Shown piece after piece: positions 54,689 through 63,966 of a stretch of DNA of 64,000 bases. This DNA comes from an uncultured Clostridia bacterium (GTDB taxonomy: Bacteria; Bacillota; Clostridia; TANB77; CAG-508): contig CASKJV010000005.1 of the NCBI GenBank assembly GCA_949388605.1, positions 56,781 to 120,780 on the forward strand, in the 5' to 3' direction. The notes under the pieces were generated by a model. The model did no database searches and was not told where the DNA came from. It saw only the letters and a list, made by a program, of their open reading frames with translations. The stretch's first letter is position 1, and each line of letters starts with the position of its first letter. Position numbers and translations under genes: made by a program.

Positions 54689-54982
54689 ATGGAAAAATTA
54701 TTTCCTATCGAAACAGCAAAACAATTACTCGTAAATTACAAAAAGAAACGGCATTTTGCCAAAGCCAAATTCATTAATGAATTAATTGAGTTGCAATATT
54801 TCTTTGGTAACACTACAATTCTTAATTGTGAATTGTTAATGAACGGACTGTACAGAAAGCAAACTATTATGACTGTTTTAAATGACATGGACTATACAGA
54901 CATAAAAATTAGAACAGTTATAGATTATCGCTATTTTATGAATATATTTGCAAAAAAACTTACAGTTGTAAAATTTAGCTAA
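54689..54982 (+). CDS. Orphan 97-residue basic protein inserted between accD and accA
   Basis: A small basic protein (MEKLFPIETAKQLLVNYKKK ... LTVVKFS) on the opposite strand to the operon. It has its own promoter, a strong AGGAGG ribosome site and a clear terminator. I recognise no family. The middle part (FFGNTTILNCELLMNGLY, then a run KQTIMTVLNDMDY) could form helices of a DNA-binding fold, but this is not firm. Codon use differs slightly from neighbours and includes AAA CGG CAT. The gene interrupts a gene pair that is normally adjacent. It may be a transferred single-gene cassette; the function is unknown. Confidence 0.65.
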   Translation: MEKLFPIETAKQLLVNYKKKRHFAKAKFINELIELQYFFGNTTILNCELLMNGLYRKQTIMTVLNDMDYTDIKIRTVIDYRYFMNIFAKKLTVVKFS

Positions 54983-54997
54983 TATTTCTACATAATA

Positions 54998-55034
54998 GGC
55001 TAATTGAGTATTTTCTCAATTGGCCTTTTGTTTT
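54998..55034 (+). terminator. Terminator of the inserted small gene
   Basis: GGCTAATTGAG, loop TATTTT, CTCAATTGGCC and TTTTGTTTT. One G-T wobble. Confidence 0.85.
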
Positions 55035-55040
55035 ACTAAT

Positions 55041-55877
55041 TTATTTATTATATCTAATTAATTTGTAAATAGTTTCTTTTAAATCTTTTCTTTCAACAAT
55101 TTTATCAATAAAACCATGTTCTAACAAAAATTCTGCGGTTTGAAATCCTTCTGGAAGTTTTTCACCTATAGTTTGTTCTATAACTCTTTGACCTGCAAAT
55201 CCAATCATTGCTTTAGGCTCAGCTAAAACAATATCTCCTAAACTTGCAAAAGAAGCTGTTACTCCTCCATAAGTAGGATCTGTTAAAACAGAAATATATA
55301 AAAGACCTGCTTCATCTAATTTTGTTAGAGCAGCTGTTGTTTTTGCCATTTGCATTAATGAAATAATCCCTTCTTGCATTCTTGCTCCACCAGAAACACA
55401 AAATATTATAATAGGAAGTTTTCTCTCAATTGCTTGTTCTATAGCATATGTAATTTTTTCTCCAACAACACTGCCCATACTTCCCATCATAAAACCACTA
55501 TCCATTATGCATATTACTGTCTCTTCGCCATTAATTTTGCCTGTTCCACATGCTACTGCTTCTTCAAGACCTGTTTTCTCTCTTAAAGCTTTTAATTTTT
55601 TGGTATAGTCTTCCATTTCCAAAGGATTACTTGTTTCAATATTTAAATCAAATCTATTATATGTACCTTTATCTATTATTTGTTCTAATCTTCTATTAAC
55701 ATGCATTCTGAAATAATGTCCACAATTAGGACAAATATTTAAATTATTCCACAAAGTTTCTTTATAGATTATTTCTTTACAACCATCACATTTTATCCAT
55801 TTTCCAACAGGAATATCAATTTTACTTGGTTTATTTTTTAGTGATGGTTCTCTTTTTTTTATTTTATCAACAATCAT
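55041..55877 (-). CDS. accD: Acetyl-CoA carboxylase carboxyltransferase beta subunit
   Basis: A 278-residue AccD. The N-terminal C4 zinc finger is [20 protein letters not shown] (32-51) closed by CPNC, and the carboxyltransferase core has [20 protein letters not shown] and [12 protein letters not shown]. It pairs with AccA. It follows accC by 15 bases. The ~450-base gap before accA contains the plus-strand small gene. Confidence 0.95.
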   Translation of the reverse strand: MIVDKIKKREPSLKNKPSKIDIPVGKWIKCDGCKEIIYKETLWNNLNICPNCGHYFRMHVNRRLEQIIDKGTYNRFDLNIETSNPLEMEDYTKKLKALREKTGLEEAVACGTGKINGEETVICIMDSGFMMGSMGSVVGEKITYAIEQAIERKLPIIIFCVSGGARMQEGIISLMQMAKTTAALTKLDEAGLLYISVLTDPTYGGVTASFASLGDIVLAEPKAMIGFAGQRVIEQTIGEKLPEGFQTAEFLLEHGFIDKIVERKDLKETIYKLIRYNK

Positions 55878-55892
55878 TTTTTATACACCTTC

Positions 55893-57230
55893 TTAAAATA
55901 ACATTTTTTCAATAAATGATGTATCAAAGTTTCCTCTGATAAAATCTGGATTTTTAATTATATCAAATAAGAAATCTCTATTTGTTTCGACACCCTCTAT
56001 TACCAATTCTTCTAATGCTCTTTTCATTTTAGCAATTGCTTCATTTCTTGTAGTCCCAAAAACTATTATTTTTGCAATCATTGAATCATAATAAGGTGGT
56101 ATTGTATATCCATCATATATAGCAGAATCTATTCTTACACCATTTCCACCTGGTAAGTTAAGTCCTGTAATTTTTCCTGGACATGGCATAAAATTTTTAT
56201 TAGGATTTTCTGCATTTATTCTACATTCAATAGAATGACCTTTAAAATTAATATCTTTTTGTTTAAATTTCAGTTTTTCACCTGCTGCGATTTTTATTTG
56301 TTCTTTTACAATATCAATTCCTGTACGCATTTCAGTTATAGGATGTTCTACTTGAATTCTAGTATTCATTTCCATAAAATAAAAATTTCTATCACTATCA
56401 ACTAAAAATTCCACTGTTCCACAGCTTGTATATCCTGCCGTTTTGGCTGCTCTTACAGCTGCTTCACCCATTTTATTTCTTAATTTTTCATCAATTGCAG
56501 TAGATGGAGTTTCTTCAATTACCTTTTGGTGCTTTCTTTGAATAGAACAATCTCTTTCACCTAAATGAACAACATTTCCATGTTCGTCAGCTAAAACTTG
56601 AATTTCAACATGTCTTGGATTTTTAATAAACTTTTCTATATATATTTCATCATCATTAAAAGAAATTTTAGCCTCTTGTTTTACTATATTGTAGCTAGTT
56701 TCAAGCTCATCTGAATTATTTACAATTCTAATTCCTTTTCCCCCTCCACCAGCTGCTGCTTTTAACATTATTGGATAACCAATTTTCTCAGCAATTAGTA
56801 TCGCATCTTTCAATCCTTTTACACTACCATCTGATCCTGGTATTACTGGAACTCCAGCTTTTTTCATTATGTCTTTTGAATTAGATTTATTTCCTAATAA
56901 ATCTATCACTTCACTTGTTGGACCAATAAATTTTATATTTGACTCTCTGCATATTCTAGCAAATTGTGCATTTTCAGATAAAAACCCAAATCCTGGATGA
57001 ATACTATCACTCCCAGTTATATATGCCGCTTCAATTATATTTTTAATATTTAAATAACTTTTATTCGAAGCAGCGGGTCCAATGCAGATTGCTTCATCAG
57101 CAAGTTTAGTATGTAATGAATCTTTATCAGCTTCTGAATATATTGCAACTGTTTTTATGTTCATCTCTTTACAAGCTCTTATAATACGAACTGCAATTTC
57201 TCCACGATTTGCTATTAAGATTTTATTCAT
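55893..57230 (-). CDS. accC: Biotin carboxylase subunit of acetyl-CoA carboxylase
   Basis: A 445-residue ATP-grasp enzyme. It starts [20 protein letters not shown], has the ATP-binding [14 protein letters not shown] near residue 160, [15 protein letters not shown] near 288 and the C-terminal biotin carboxylase domain. It carboxylates biotin on AccB with bicarbonate and ATP. Strong AGGAGG ribosome site. fabZ lies 145 bases upstream. Confidence 0.96.
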   Translation of the reverse strand: MNKILIANRGEIAVRIIRACKEMNIKTVAIYSEADKDSLHTKLADEAICIGPAASNKSYLNIKNIIEAAYITGSDSIHPGFGFLSENAQFARICRESNIKFIGPTSEVIDLLGNKSNSKDIMKKAGVPVIPGSDGSVKGLKDAILIAEKIGYPIMLKAAAGGGGKGIRIVNNSDELETSYNIVKQEAKISFNDDEIYIEKFIKNPRHVEIQVLADEHGNVVHLGERDCSIQRKHQKVIEETPSTAIDEKLRNKMGEAAVRAAKTAGYTSCGTVEFLVDSDRNFYFMEMNTRIQVEHPITEMRTGIDIVKEQIKIAAGEKLKFKQKDINFKGHSIECRINAENPNKNFMPCPGKITGLNLPGGNGVRIDSAIYDGYTIPPYYDSMIAKIIVFGTTRNEAIAKMKRALEELVIEGVETNRDFLFDIIKNPDFIRGNFDTSFIEKMLF

Positions 57231-57375
57231 CTTTTCCTCCTTTTCTAGAAAAATAACACTTTTTCTGTCTTGGTGTTGATGCTATTAAAATGATAATTTC
57301 TTACAATCTCAGTATGTAGTTTATTTTTTAAACTGCAATTTTCAAAATATTGCCTAACATAATAATCATTTTTTA

Positions 57376-57798
57376 TTAAACTACTGCAAATGTTAATTCT
57401 CCTTTAGCAACTATTTTTCCATCAACAGTAGCCATTGCTTCTCCAATACCTATAGGACCTTTTCTTTTTATTATTCTTACCTCAAGCTTTACTCTATCAC
57501 CTGGAACAACCATTTTCTTAAATTTCATTTTCTCAATTCCACCAAATAAAGCATTTTTTCCTTTATTTTCATCCATTGAAAGAATTGCAACTGCTCCAGC
57601 TTGAGCCAAACTCTCAGTAATTAATACTCCTGGCATGATAGGATTTCCTGGAAAATGTCCTTTAAAATACCATTCGTTTTCATCCACATCTTTATAAGCA
57701 ATACAACTTTCGCCAGGAATATATTCCTCAACCTCATCAATCATCAGAAATGGTTCTCTTTGAGGAATAATATCTTTTATTTCTTCTTTATTTAACAT
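57376..57798 (-). CDS. fabZ: 3-hydroxyacyl-ACP dehydratase FabZ
   Basis: A 140-residue hotdog dehydratase. The catalytic His and Glu are in FKGHFPGNPIMPGVLITESL. The ATG at 57798 (MLNKEEIKDIIPQREPFLMI) matches the family start and has GAAAGGAA upstream. An ATG 11 codons earlier overlaps the accB stop (TAATG), which suggests coupling between the two genes. It dehydrates hydroxyacyl-ACP in every cycle. Confidence 0.94.
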   Translation of the reverse strand: MLNKEEIKDIIPQREPFLMIDEVEEYIPGESCIAYKDVDENEWYFKGHFPGNPIMPGVLITESLAQAGAVAILSMDENKGKNALFGGIEKMKFKKMVVPGDRVKLEVRIIKRKGPIGIGEAMATVDGKIVAKGELTFAVV

Positions 57799-57830
57799 AT
57801 CTTTTTCCTTTCTATTACTAATTGAGGACA

Positions 57831-58277
57831 TTATATAATTCTAAATAATGGTTTTCCATAGTCTACTGCTTCTCCGTCTTTTACGAAAATTTCAGTAATT
57901 TTACCTTCATATTCAGATTCAATTTCATTCATTAATTTCATAGCTTCTATTATACAAAGCACTGTACCTTTTTTTACAGTACTTCCAATTTCCACATAAG
58001 GGTCACTATCTGGGGATGGTTTCATATAAAAAGTCCCAATCATTGGTGATTTTACAATATTTCCTTCTTCTATTTTCTCTTTATTTTCTTCTTTAGAAAT
58101 AGCATTATTATTGTTTTGTTCTTTAGTAATTTGTTCTTCAATATTTGTTACTACAACTTGCTTTTCATTATTTTTTTCCATTTTGATTTTTATACCATCT
58201 GGAAACTCTATATCAATTGAAGTTAATTTTGAATTTCCCATATCATCCATTAATTGTTTTATCTTTTCATATTCCAT
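57831..58277 (-). CDS. accB: Biotin carboxyl carrier protein of acetyl-CoA carboxylase
   Basis: A 148-residue BCCP. A disordered linker (about residues 35-72, rich in Glu, Asn and Lys) precedes the lipoyl-type domain. The biotinylated lysine is in IEAMKLMNEIE near residue 114. It is biotinylated by BirA, encoded further upstream in the same locus. fabZ follows with a coupled start. Confidence 0.95.
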   Translation of the reverse strand: MEYEKIKQLMDDMGNSKLTSIDIEFPDGIKIKMEKNNEKQVVVTNIEEQITKEQNNNNAISKEENKEKIEEGNIVKSPMIGTFYMKPSPDSDPYVEIGSTVKKGTVLCIIEAMKLMNEIESEYEGKITEIFVKDGEAVDYGKPLFRII

Positions 58278-58290
58278 AGCAAATTTCCTC

Positions 58291-59529
58291 CTAAATTCTA
58301 TATTTTTTTAAAATAATACTGCTATTATGACCACCAAATCCTAATGAATTAGACATTACAATGTTCAAATCTTTCTTTATTGGTTTATTTGGTACTATAT
58401 CCAAATCACATTCTTCATCTTTTTCTTTATAATTAATTGTAGGTGGCACCAATCCTTCGTTAAGTGCTTTTGTACATATAATTGACTCAATAGCTCCTGC
58501 TGCTCCTAATAAATGTCCTGTATTTCCTTTTGTTGAACTTACCTTTATATTTTTACTATCTTCCCCAAAAAGCAATTTAATTGCTTTTGTTTCTGTACTA
58601 TCATTTAAATGTGTTGATGTTCCATGTGCATTTATGTAGTCTATATCTTTTGGAGTTAAATTTGCATCATTAATTGCTCTTTCCATTGCTCTTAGTGCAC
58701 CTGTTCCTTCTGGATCTGGTGATGTAATATGGTATGCATCTGAAGTAGCACCATATCCAACTACTTCTGCATAAATTTTAGCACCTCTTTTTTTGGCATG
58801 CTCCAATTCTTCTAAAACTAAAACACCAGCACCTTCTCCCATTACAAATCCACTTCTTTCTTTATCAAATGGGATACTTGCTCTATTTTTATCTGTTCCT
58901 GTATATAATGCTTTCATATTTTCAAATCCAGCTATTCCCAATTCACAAATTGCAGATTCTGTTCCGCCAGCTAAAATAACATCTTCATATCCAGCTTTTA
59001 TATTTCTATATGCTTCACCAATTGAATGAGTAGAAGAAGCACACGCTGTTACTATAGAAATTGACTCTCCTTTTAATCCTAAATCCATAGCAACATTACC
59101 AGCAGGCATATTGGCTATAGACATTGGTATAAACATTGGAGAAATTCTATTAGCACCTTTTTGAGATTTTATTTCACATTGATTTTCAATTGTAATTAAT
59201 CCTCCAATTCCAGAACCAATAAATATACCTACATTATCAAGATTTGTATTTTCTTCATTAATTCCACTATCTTTAAAAGCTTCTCTTGCTGCAATTAAAG
59301 CAAATTGAGAACTTCTATCTAATCTTTTTGATTGTTTTAAATCTAAATATTTCAAAGTATCATATTCTTTAATTTCTGCATCTAATCTTGTTTTCAAATT
59401 ACTACTGTCAAATAAAGTAATTTCATCAATTCCACATTTACAGTTTTTAATTCCATCCCAAGTACTTTCCACATCATTTCCAATAGGATTTATTGAACCT
59501 AATCCTGTTATTACTACTCTTTTTTCCAT
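58291..59529 (-). CDS. fabF: 3-oxoacyl-ACP synthase II (FabF)
   Basis: A 412-residue condensing enzyme. The catalytic Cys is in VTACASSTHSIGEAYR, and the His residues are in NAHGTSTHLND and STKGNTGHLLGAAG. It elongates acyl-ACP with malonyl-ACP. The ATG at 59529 (MEKRVVITGLGSINPIGND) is preferred, with AAAGGAG upstream; a longer start at 59604 would add 25 unlikely residues. Together with fabG it supplies elongation. FabH, which starts chains, is not in the window. Confidence 0.95.
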   Translation of the reverse strand: MEKRVVITGLGSINPIGNDVESTWDGIKNCKCGIDEITLFDSSNLKTRLDAEIKEYDTLKYLDLKQSKRLDRSSQFALIAAREAFKDSGINEENTNLDNVGIFIGSGIGGLITIENQCEIKSQKGANRISPMFIPMSIANMPAGNVAMDLGLKGESISIVTACASSTHSIGEAYRNIKAGYEDVILAGGTESAICELGIAGFENMKALYTGTDKNRASIPFDKERSGFVMGEGAGVLVLEELEHAKKRGAKIYAEVVGYGATSDAYHITSPDPEGTGALRAMERAINDANLTPKDIDYINAHGTSTHLNDSTETKAIKLLFGEDSKNIKVSSTKGNTGHLLGAAGAIESIICTKALNEGLVPPTINYKEKDEECDLDIVPNKPIKKDLNIVMSNSLGFGGHNSSIILKKYRI

Positions 59530-59663
59530 TTTATTTTTTCTCCTTTTATTATTCAATTTATTTAAAATTGATATATTGCTAGGCAAACTGTTTTCAAAAA
59601 GCAAAAAGCATACATAGTATATGACTGCATTTTAAAAACATAAAATGTAATTTTAAAGGAATT

Positions 59664-60398
59664 TTACATTAGCATTCCGCCATCAACATTAATAACTTGC
59701 CCAGTGATATACTTACTATCATCTGATGCTAAAAATTTAACAATATTTGCAACATCTTCTGCAGTACCTTCTCTTCTTAAAGGAATTTGTTCTAAAATTT
59801 TATCTTTAACATCATCTTTTAAAACATTTGTCATATCGGTTTCTATAAAACCTGGAGCAATAGCATTTACAAGTATATTTCTACTTGCAAGCTCTTTTGC
59901 TAGACTTTTAGTAAAACCAATTATTCCAGCTTTAGATGCTGCATAATTTGATTGACCAGCATTTCCTGAAATTCCTACTACTGAAGCTATGTTTATAATT
60001 CTTCCACTTCTAGCTTTCATCATATAAGAAGACACATTTTTACTCATATTAAATGTTCCACATAAATTAACATCTATAACATTTCTAAAATCTTCTTCTT
60101 TCATTCTAAGAAGCAACATATCTTTTGTAATTCCTGCATTATTTACTAATACATCAATTCTTTCAAATTCTTCTATTGTTTCTTTTGTTATTCTTTCTGC
60201 ATCTTCAAATTTAGAAACATCTCCTTCTACAATTAAGCATTTTACATTATAGCTTTCTAGTTCTTCTTTTGTTTTTTGTACATCTTCATTTTGTTTTCTA
60301 CAATTTAAACTGATATTGTATCCTTCTTTGGCAAGTGTAATTGCAATTTGTTTTCCAATTCCACGTGATGCTCCCGTAATTAAAGCAACTTTATTCAT
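59664..60398 (-). CDS. fabG: 3-oxoacyl-ACP reductase FabG
   Basis: A 244-residue SDR reductase. The NADPH glycine motif is TGASRGIGKQIA, the active-site Ser is in NIASVVGISGNAGQ, and the Tyr-Lys pair is in SNYAASKAGIIG. It reduces 3-oxoacyl-ACP. The start ATG overlaps the fabD stop codon (ATGA), so the pair is coupled. It precedes fabF by 135 bases. Confidence 0.95.
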   Translation of the reverse strand: MNKVALITGASRGIGKQIAITLAKEGYNISLNCRKQNEDVQKTKEELESYNVKCLIVEGDVSKFEDAERITKETIEEFERIDVLVNNAGITKDMLLLRMKEEDFRNVIDVNLCGTFNMSKNVSSYMMKARSGRIINIASVVGISGNAGQSNYAASKAGIIGFTKSLAKELASRNILVNAIAPGFIETDMTNVLKDDVKDKILEQIPLRREGTAEDVANIVKFLASDDSKYITGQVINVDGGMLM

Positions 60399-61342
60399 AT
60401 TTTACCTCCATTTGAAATTGTAATTTCATTAATTAAGTTTTGTAATGTTTCAACACTATTTACATTTAATATCTTTAACTCTTTATTTATCTTTCTTACA
60501 AATCCTGATAATGATTTTCCAGGTCCAATTTCAATAAAAGTATCTATTCCCATGTCAATCATTCTTCTCAATCCGTCTTCAAATCTTACTGGATTAATTA
60601 TATGATTTGCCAAAATATCTTTTACATCATCATCTTCTGAATACTCTTTTCCATCGATATTTTTTATAACTTTTGTTTTAAAAGAATTAATTTGAACTTT
60701 TTCAAGTTCATTTCTTAATTGAATAGATGCTTTTTCTAACATTTTAGTATGGAATGGTCCAGATGTTTTTAATTCTATAGCTCTTTTGGCGCCTTCTACT
60801 TTCAATTTTTCAATAGCTTCATCTATAGCATTTTTTTCTCCTGAAATAACAATTTGTCCTGGACAATTAAAATTAGCTGGAGCAACAAATCCTGTTTTTA
60901 TTTCATTACATACCTTTGTAACTTTTTCTTCATCAAGTCCTAAAATTGCAGCCATACTCCATGTTCCTTCAGGACATAGTTTTTGCATTATCTCTCCTCT
61001 TGTTTTTACAATTTTAACACCATCTTCAAAAGAAATACTATTACTATTTATTAATGCTGAATATTCACCTAAGCTTAATCCACATGAAGCTATAGCTTGA
61101 ATATTTTCTTTTTTTAATAACTCTAATATTGCTAGGCTCATTGTTAATATACATATTTGAGTATTTTTTGTTTGACTTAAATCCTCTTCTGATGAATTAA
61201 ATGTAATATCTTCTACATCAACTCCAGTAAGTTCTTTTACTTTTTTATAAACATTTCTATATTCTTCATATTTATCATATAAATCTTTTCCCATTCCAAC
61301 ACTTTGAGCTCCTTGCCCTGGAAATAAGAATCCTATTTTCAT
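60395..61342 (-). CDS. fabD: Malonyl-CoA:ACP transacylase FabD
   Basis: A 315-residue acyltransferase. FPGQGAQSVGMGKDLY at the start, the catalytic serine in CGLSLGEYSALI near residue 90 (GxSxG), and the His in GPFHTKML near 200. It loads malonyl units onto ACP. Ribosome site GGAGAG. The 135 bases before it contain no FapR-like operator I can find. Confidence 0.95.
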   Translation of the reverse strand: MKIGFLFPGQGAQSVGMGKDLYDKYEEYRNVYKKVKELTGVDVEDITFNSSEEDLSQTKNTQICILTMSLAILELLKKENIQAIASCGLSLGEYSALINSNSISFEDGVKIVKTRGEIMQKLCPEGTWSMAAILGLDEEKVTKVCNEIKTGFVAPANFNCPGQIVISGEKNAIDEAIEKLKVEGAKRAIELKTSGPFHTKMLEKASIQLRNELEKVQINSFKTKVIKNIDGKEYSEDDDVKDILANHIINPVRFEDGLRRMIDMGIDTFIEIGPGKSLSGFVRKINKELKILNVNSVETLQNLINEITISNGGKI

Positions 61343-61477
61343 ATCGTCTCTCCTATTTTTTCATTTCTATATAATTTTTTGTCTAAAATTAAATTCAATA
61401 GCTAATATTAAAATTTATTTTTACCTAAACTTATTTACTATTTTCTTAATAACTGTTACAAATAATTTTAAATTTAT

Positions 61478-62062
61478 CTATAAAAATATATTATCTAATC
61501 TAGCTTCTAATCTATTACAAAATTCACCTATAACTTTATAATTATTAACTTCTCTGTTAAATTCATTTCTTATTGATGTTGATATATCTTTTATTTCATC
61601 TGAAAGTTCTTTTTGATTTGTATTTATCCCTACACCAATTACCAATGCTCTTACATCATTTCCTTGCAATTTTGTTTCTGTTAAAATTCCACCAACTTTT
61701 TTACCATTTATCATAAGATCATTTGGTAATTTTATATCAAGTTCTATTTCATATAAATCTTTAAAAGTATTAACCCAAATCTCAGCAATTTCGAAAGTCA
61801 GATTATTTAATTTATCTATATGGCAATTTGGAAATAGAACAAGAGAAAATGCAATATTATTAGTTTTTTCTGTATACCATTTTCTCCCATGAGTTCCAAA
61901 TCCTGCTGTTTGCATATCTGCTACAATTAATGTACCATTATCTATTTCTTCTTTTTCTACTCTTCGCCAAATTTCTTTTTGAGTAGAATCTATTTGTTCA
62001 TAGTAAAAATTTTTTTGACCTATAACTTTTGTTTTTAAATTTTCAAATTTAATTTTATTCAA
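61478..62062 (-). CDS. birA: Biotin protein ligase (BirA), short form without HTH
   Basis: A 194-residue BPL catalytic domain only. QTAGFGTHGRKWYTEK is the biotinyl-AMP loop (GRGRxGR type but changed to GFGTHGRKW), then LPNDLMINGKKVGGILTETK and VIGVGINTNQK. It lacks the N-terminal winged helix used for repression of bio genes and the C-terminal SH3-like domain, so it is only a ligase. It begins at TTG 62062 inside the end of the acyl ligase gene (8-base overlap), with GGAG ten bases upstream. It serves AccB of the same operon. Confidence 0.88.
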   Translation of the reverse strand: MNKIKFENLKTKVIGQKNFYYEQIDSTQKEIWRRVEKEEIDNGTLIVADMQTAGFGTHGRKWYTEKTNNIAFSLVLFPNCHIDKLNNLTFEIAEIWVNTFKDLYEIELDIKLPNDLMINGKKVGGILTETKLQGNDVRALVIGVGINTNQKELSDEIKDISTSIRNEFNREVNNYKVIGEFCNRLEARLDNIFL

Positions 62063-63749
62063 CAGTTTTTATCTCCTCTTGTCTTTTTATCTTAGAAGTT
62101 GTTGTTTTTATTAATGGTATTTCAGAAAGTACAATTCCTCTTATAGCTTTATATGGTGGCATTGTATTATTTATTTCTTTTATTCTTTTATTAAGTGCAT
62201 TATAAATTTCTTTTTCTGTATCAACTTTATAAGCTGTTTTTACAATGTCCTTATCATAAACAATTTTGGCATATATTTTTATATCATCTTTATCCTTTTT
62301 ATTTGATTTGCCAAAAATGAAAGATTCTTTTACACCTTCAATTCTATTTACTAAATTTTCCATTTCTTCTGGGAAAATATTTTTACCATTTTTAAGTACA
62401 ATAACACTTTTCTTTCTACCTTTTATAAAAATATATCCATCTTTATCTATGCTAGCTAAATCACCTGTATAAAACCAATCATCAACTAATACTTCTTTAG
62501 TTGCTTCATCATTTTGATAATATCCCATCATTATGTTTGGTCCCTTAACAACTAATTCTCCTATTCCTTCTTCGTTTTCATTTTCAATTTTTGCTTCTAT
62601 ATGTGGTAGAGCTTTTCCAATAGAACCTACTCTAAATTCTGTATTTGTTTCAACTCCAATTACTGGTGATGTCTCTGTTAGCCCATAGCCTTGACAAAGA
62701 TTTATTCCCCAATTTCTAAATTCACGTTCAACATTTGGATCTAAAGCTGCTGCTCCACTTATAAATAATTTTATATGTCCACCAAATATTTGATGAATTT
62801 CTTTAAATACTTCTTTTTTCTCTGCCATTGTAGCATCTTTATATTGTTCTTCTAATTTTCTAACTTTTTCTAATTTACCTTCTTTGTCTAATCTTTTTAT
62901 AATATTTCTATAAGTATTTTCGTAAATTGCAGGCACAAATGAGGCAAATGTTATTTCATATTCATTTAAATTTTCTAATATATGTCTTATTCCATCGCAG
63001 AATGATGTTTGACATCCTCTATATAATGAAAATAAAAATCCCACTGTACATTCAAAAACATGGTGCAATGGTAAAAAAGATAATATTCTATCATTTGAAT
63101 CAATATCTAGTACACTGGCTATATCCATTAAGTTTGAACATAAATTTCTATGACATAGAGCAACAACTTTTGATTCTGATGTTGTTCCAGAAGTAAATAA
63201 CATTATATTCATTTCTTCCGAATTAATTGGACTATCTAAAAACTCTCTGTTTCCATTATTTAATAGGACATTTCCTATTTCTATAAGTTCTGATTGAGAA
63301 TAAATTCCATCTGAATGTGTTTTAGAATCCATTGAAATTAGATGTTTTAATTTCCCAGTTCCTTCTAATAACATTTGTTTTAATTTGTCTTGATATTTTC
63401 CTGAATAGAATATTGCTTCAACTTCTGATCTTTCAATTAATCTTTTTAATTCATTTTCTGGTAATGATTTATCAAGTGGAACTACAACACCTGTTCCACA
63501 AGCAATTGCTAAATATGCAATTTCCCATTCAAATCTGTTCTCACCAATTACTGCAATTCTTTTTCCTTTTAAATTTAAACTAATTAATGCAGTTCCTAAT
63601 GCATTAATCATTTGACGAACTTCTTTATGAGTATAAATTTTGTATTCATTTTCTTTTATTCTTATTTTATATGCTGGTCTATCTCCATATTTCTCGCCAG
63701 TCTTTTTTAACATATCTTTTAAATCTGTAATTTCTATGCATTTATTCAT
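62055..63749 (-). CDS. AMP-binding long-chain fatty acid ligase, paralogue 2
   Basis: A 564-residue ANL enzyme with IMLFTSGTTSESKVVALCHR, GYGLTETSPVIG, YTGDLASIDKDGYIFIKGRKKSV and a C-terminal TSKIKRQEEIK. It is the first gene of the fatty acid locus and overlaps birA, so it probably shares the main promoter. It would activate exogenous or recycled fatty acids and link them to CoA or ACP. Its start ATG has GGAG at 11 bases. The paralogue at 50-52 kb has the same order of motifs and a similar operator. Confidence 0.9.
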   Translation of the reverse strand: MNKCIEITDLKDMLKKTGEKYGDRPAYKIRIKENEYKIYTHKEVRQMINALGTALISLNLKGKRIAVIGENRFEWEIAYLAIACGTGVVVPLDKSLPENELKRLIERSEVEAIFYSGKYQDKLKQMLLEGTGKLKHLISMDSKTHSDGIYSQSELIEIGNVLLNNGNREFLDSPINSEEMNIMLFTSGTTSESKVVALCHRNLCSNLMDIASVLDIDSNDRILSFLPLHHVFECTVGFLFSLYRGCQTSFCDGIRHILENLNEYEITFASFVPAIYENTYRNIIKRLDKEGKLEKVRKLEEQYKDATMAEKKEVFKEIHQIFGGHIKLFISGAAALDPNVEREFRNWGINLCQGYGLTETSPVIGVETNTEFRVGSIGKALPHIEAKIENENEEGIGELVVKGPNIMMGYYQNDEATKEVLVDDWFYTGDLASIDKDGYIFIKGRKKSVIVLKNGKNIFPEEMENLVNRIEGVKESFIFGKSNKKDKDDIKIYAKIVYDKDIVKTAYKVDTEKEIYNALNKRIKEINNTMPPYKAIRGIVLSEIPLIKTTTSKIKRQEEIKTVE

Positions 63750-63779
63750 CTATAATCAAACTCCTATTTTTTTAGTTTT

Positions 63780-63828
63780 CTGAATTGCGAGATTTTTCCT
63801 CCCGCAATTCAGTATCTCGTAAGAGATA
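63780..63828 (-). promoter_or_regulatory. Leader hairpins of the fatty-acid operon with alternative pairing
   Basis: Two perfect stems: TATCTC/GAGATA (63828-63813) and CTGAATTGCG/CGCAATTCAG (63812-63780), the second with GGGAGG in its loop. The 3' arm of the first (CGAGAT) can also pair with ATCTCG inside the second, so the two forms exclude each other. It lies in the ~125-base leader ahead of the ligase start. Confidence 0.5.
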
Positions 63829-63880
63829 AAGTTTATGTGAAATCTACTCTAAAAATATATCACAATTTCTAATAAAAATA

Positions 63881-63917
63881 ATTATACTGACTGGTCAAAA
63901 GCATAGACTAGATGGTC
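63881..63917 (-). promoter_or_regulatory. Promoter and two TGGTCA operator sites of the fatty-acid operon
   Basis: On the minus strand TATAAT at 63886-63881. Sites TATACTGACTGGTCA (63883-63897) and ATAGACTAGATGGTCG (63903-63918) overlap the -10 to -35 spacer and the -35 place, which itself is poor (AGTCTA). They share TA-ACT-x3-TGGTCA with the site at 52245. A TetR-type regulator of fatty-acid ligases is likely. Confidence 0.6.
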
Positions 63918-63966
63918 GAAAAATTATATTTAAGAATTTCTATGAGAATTACTTTCAAGGCGGAAC

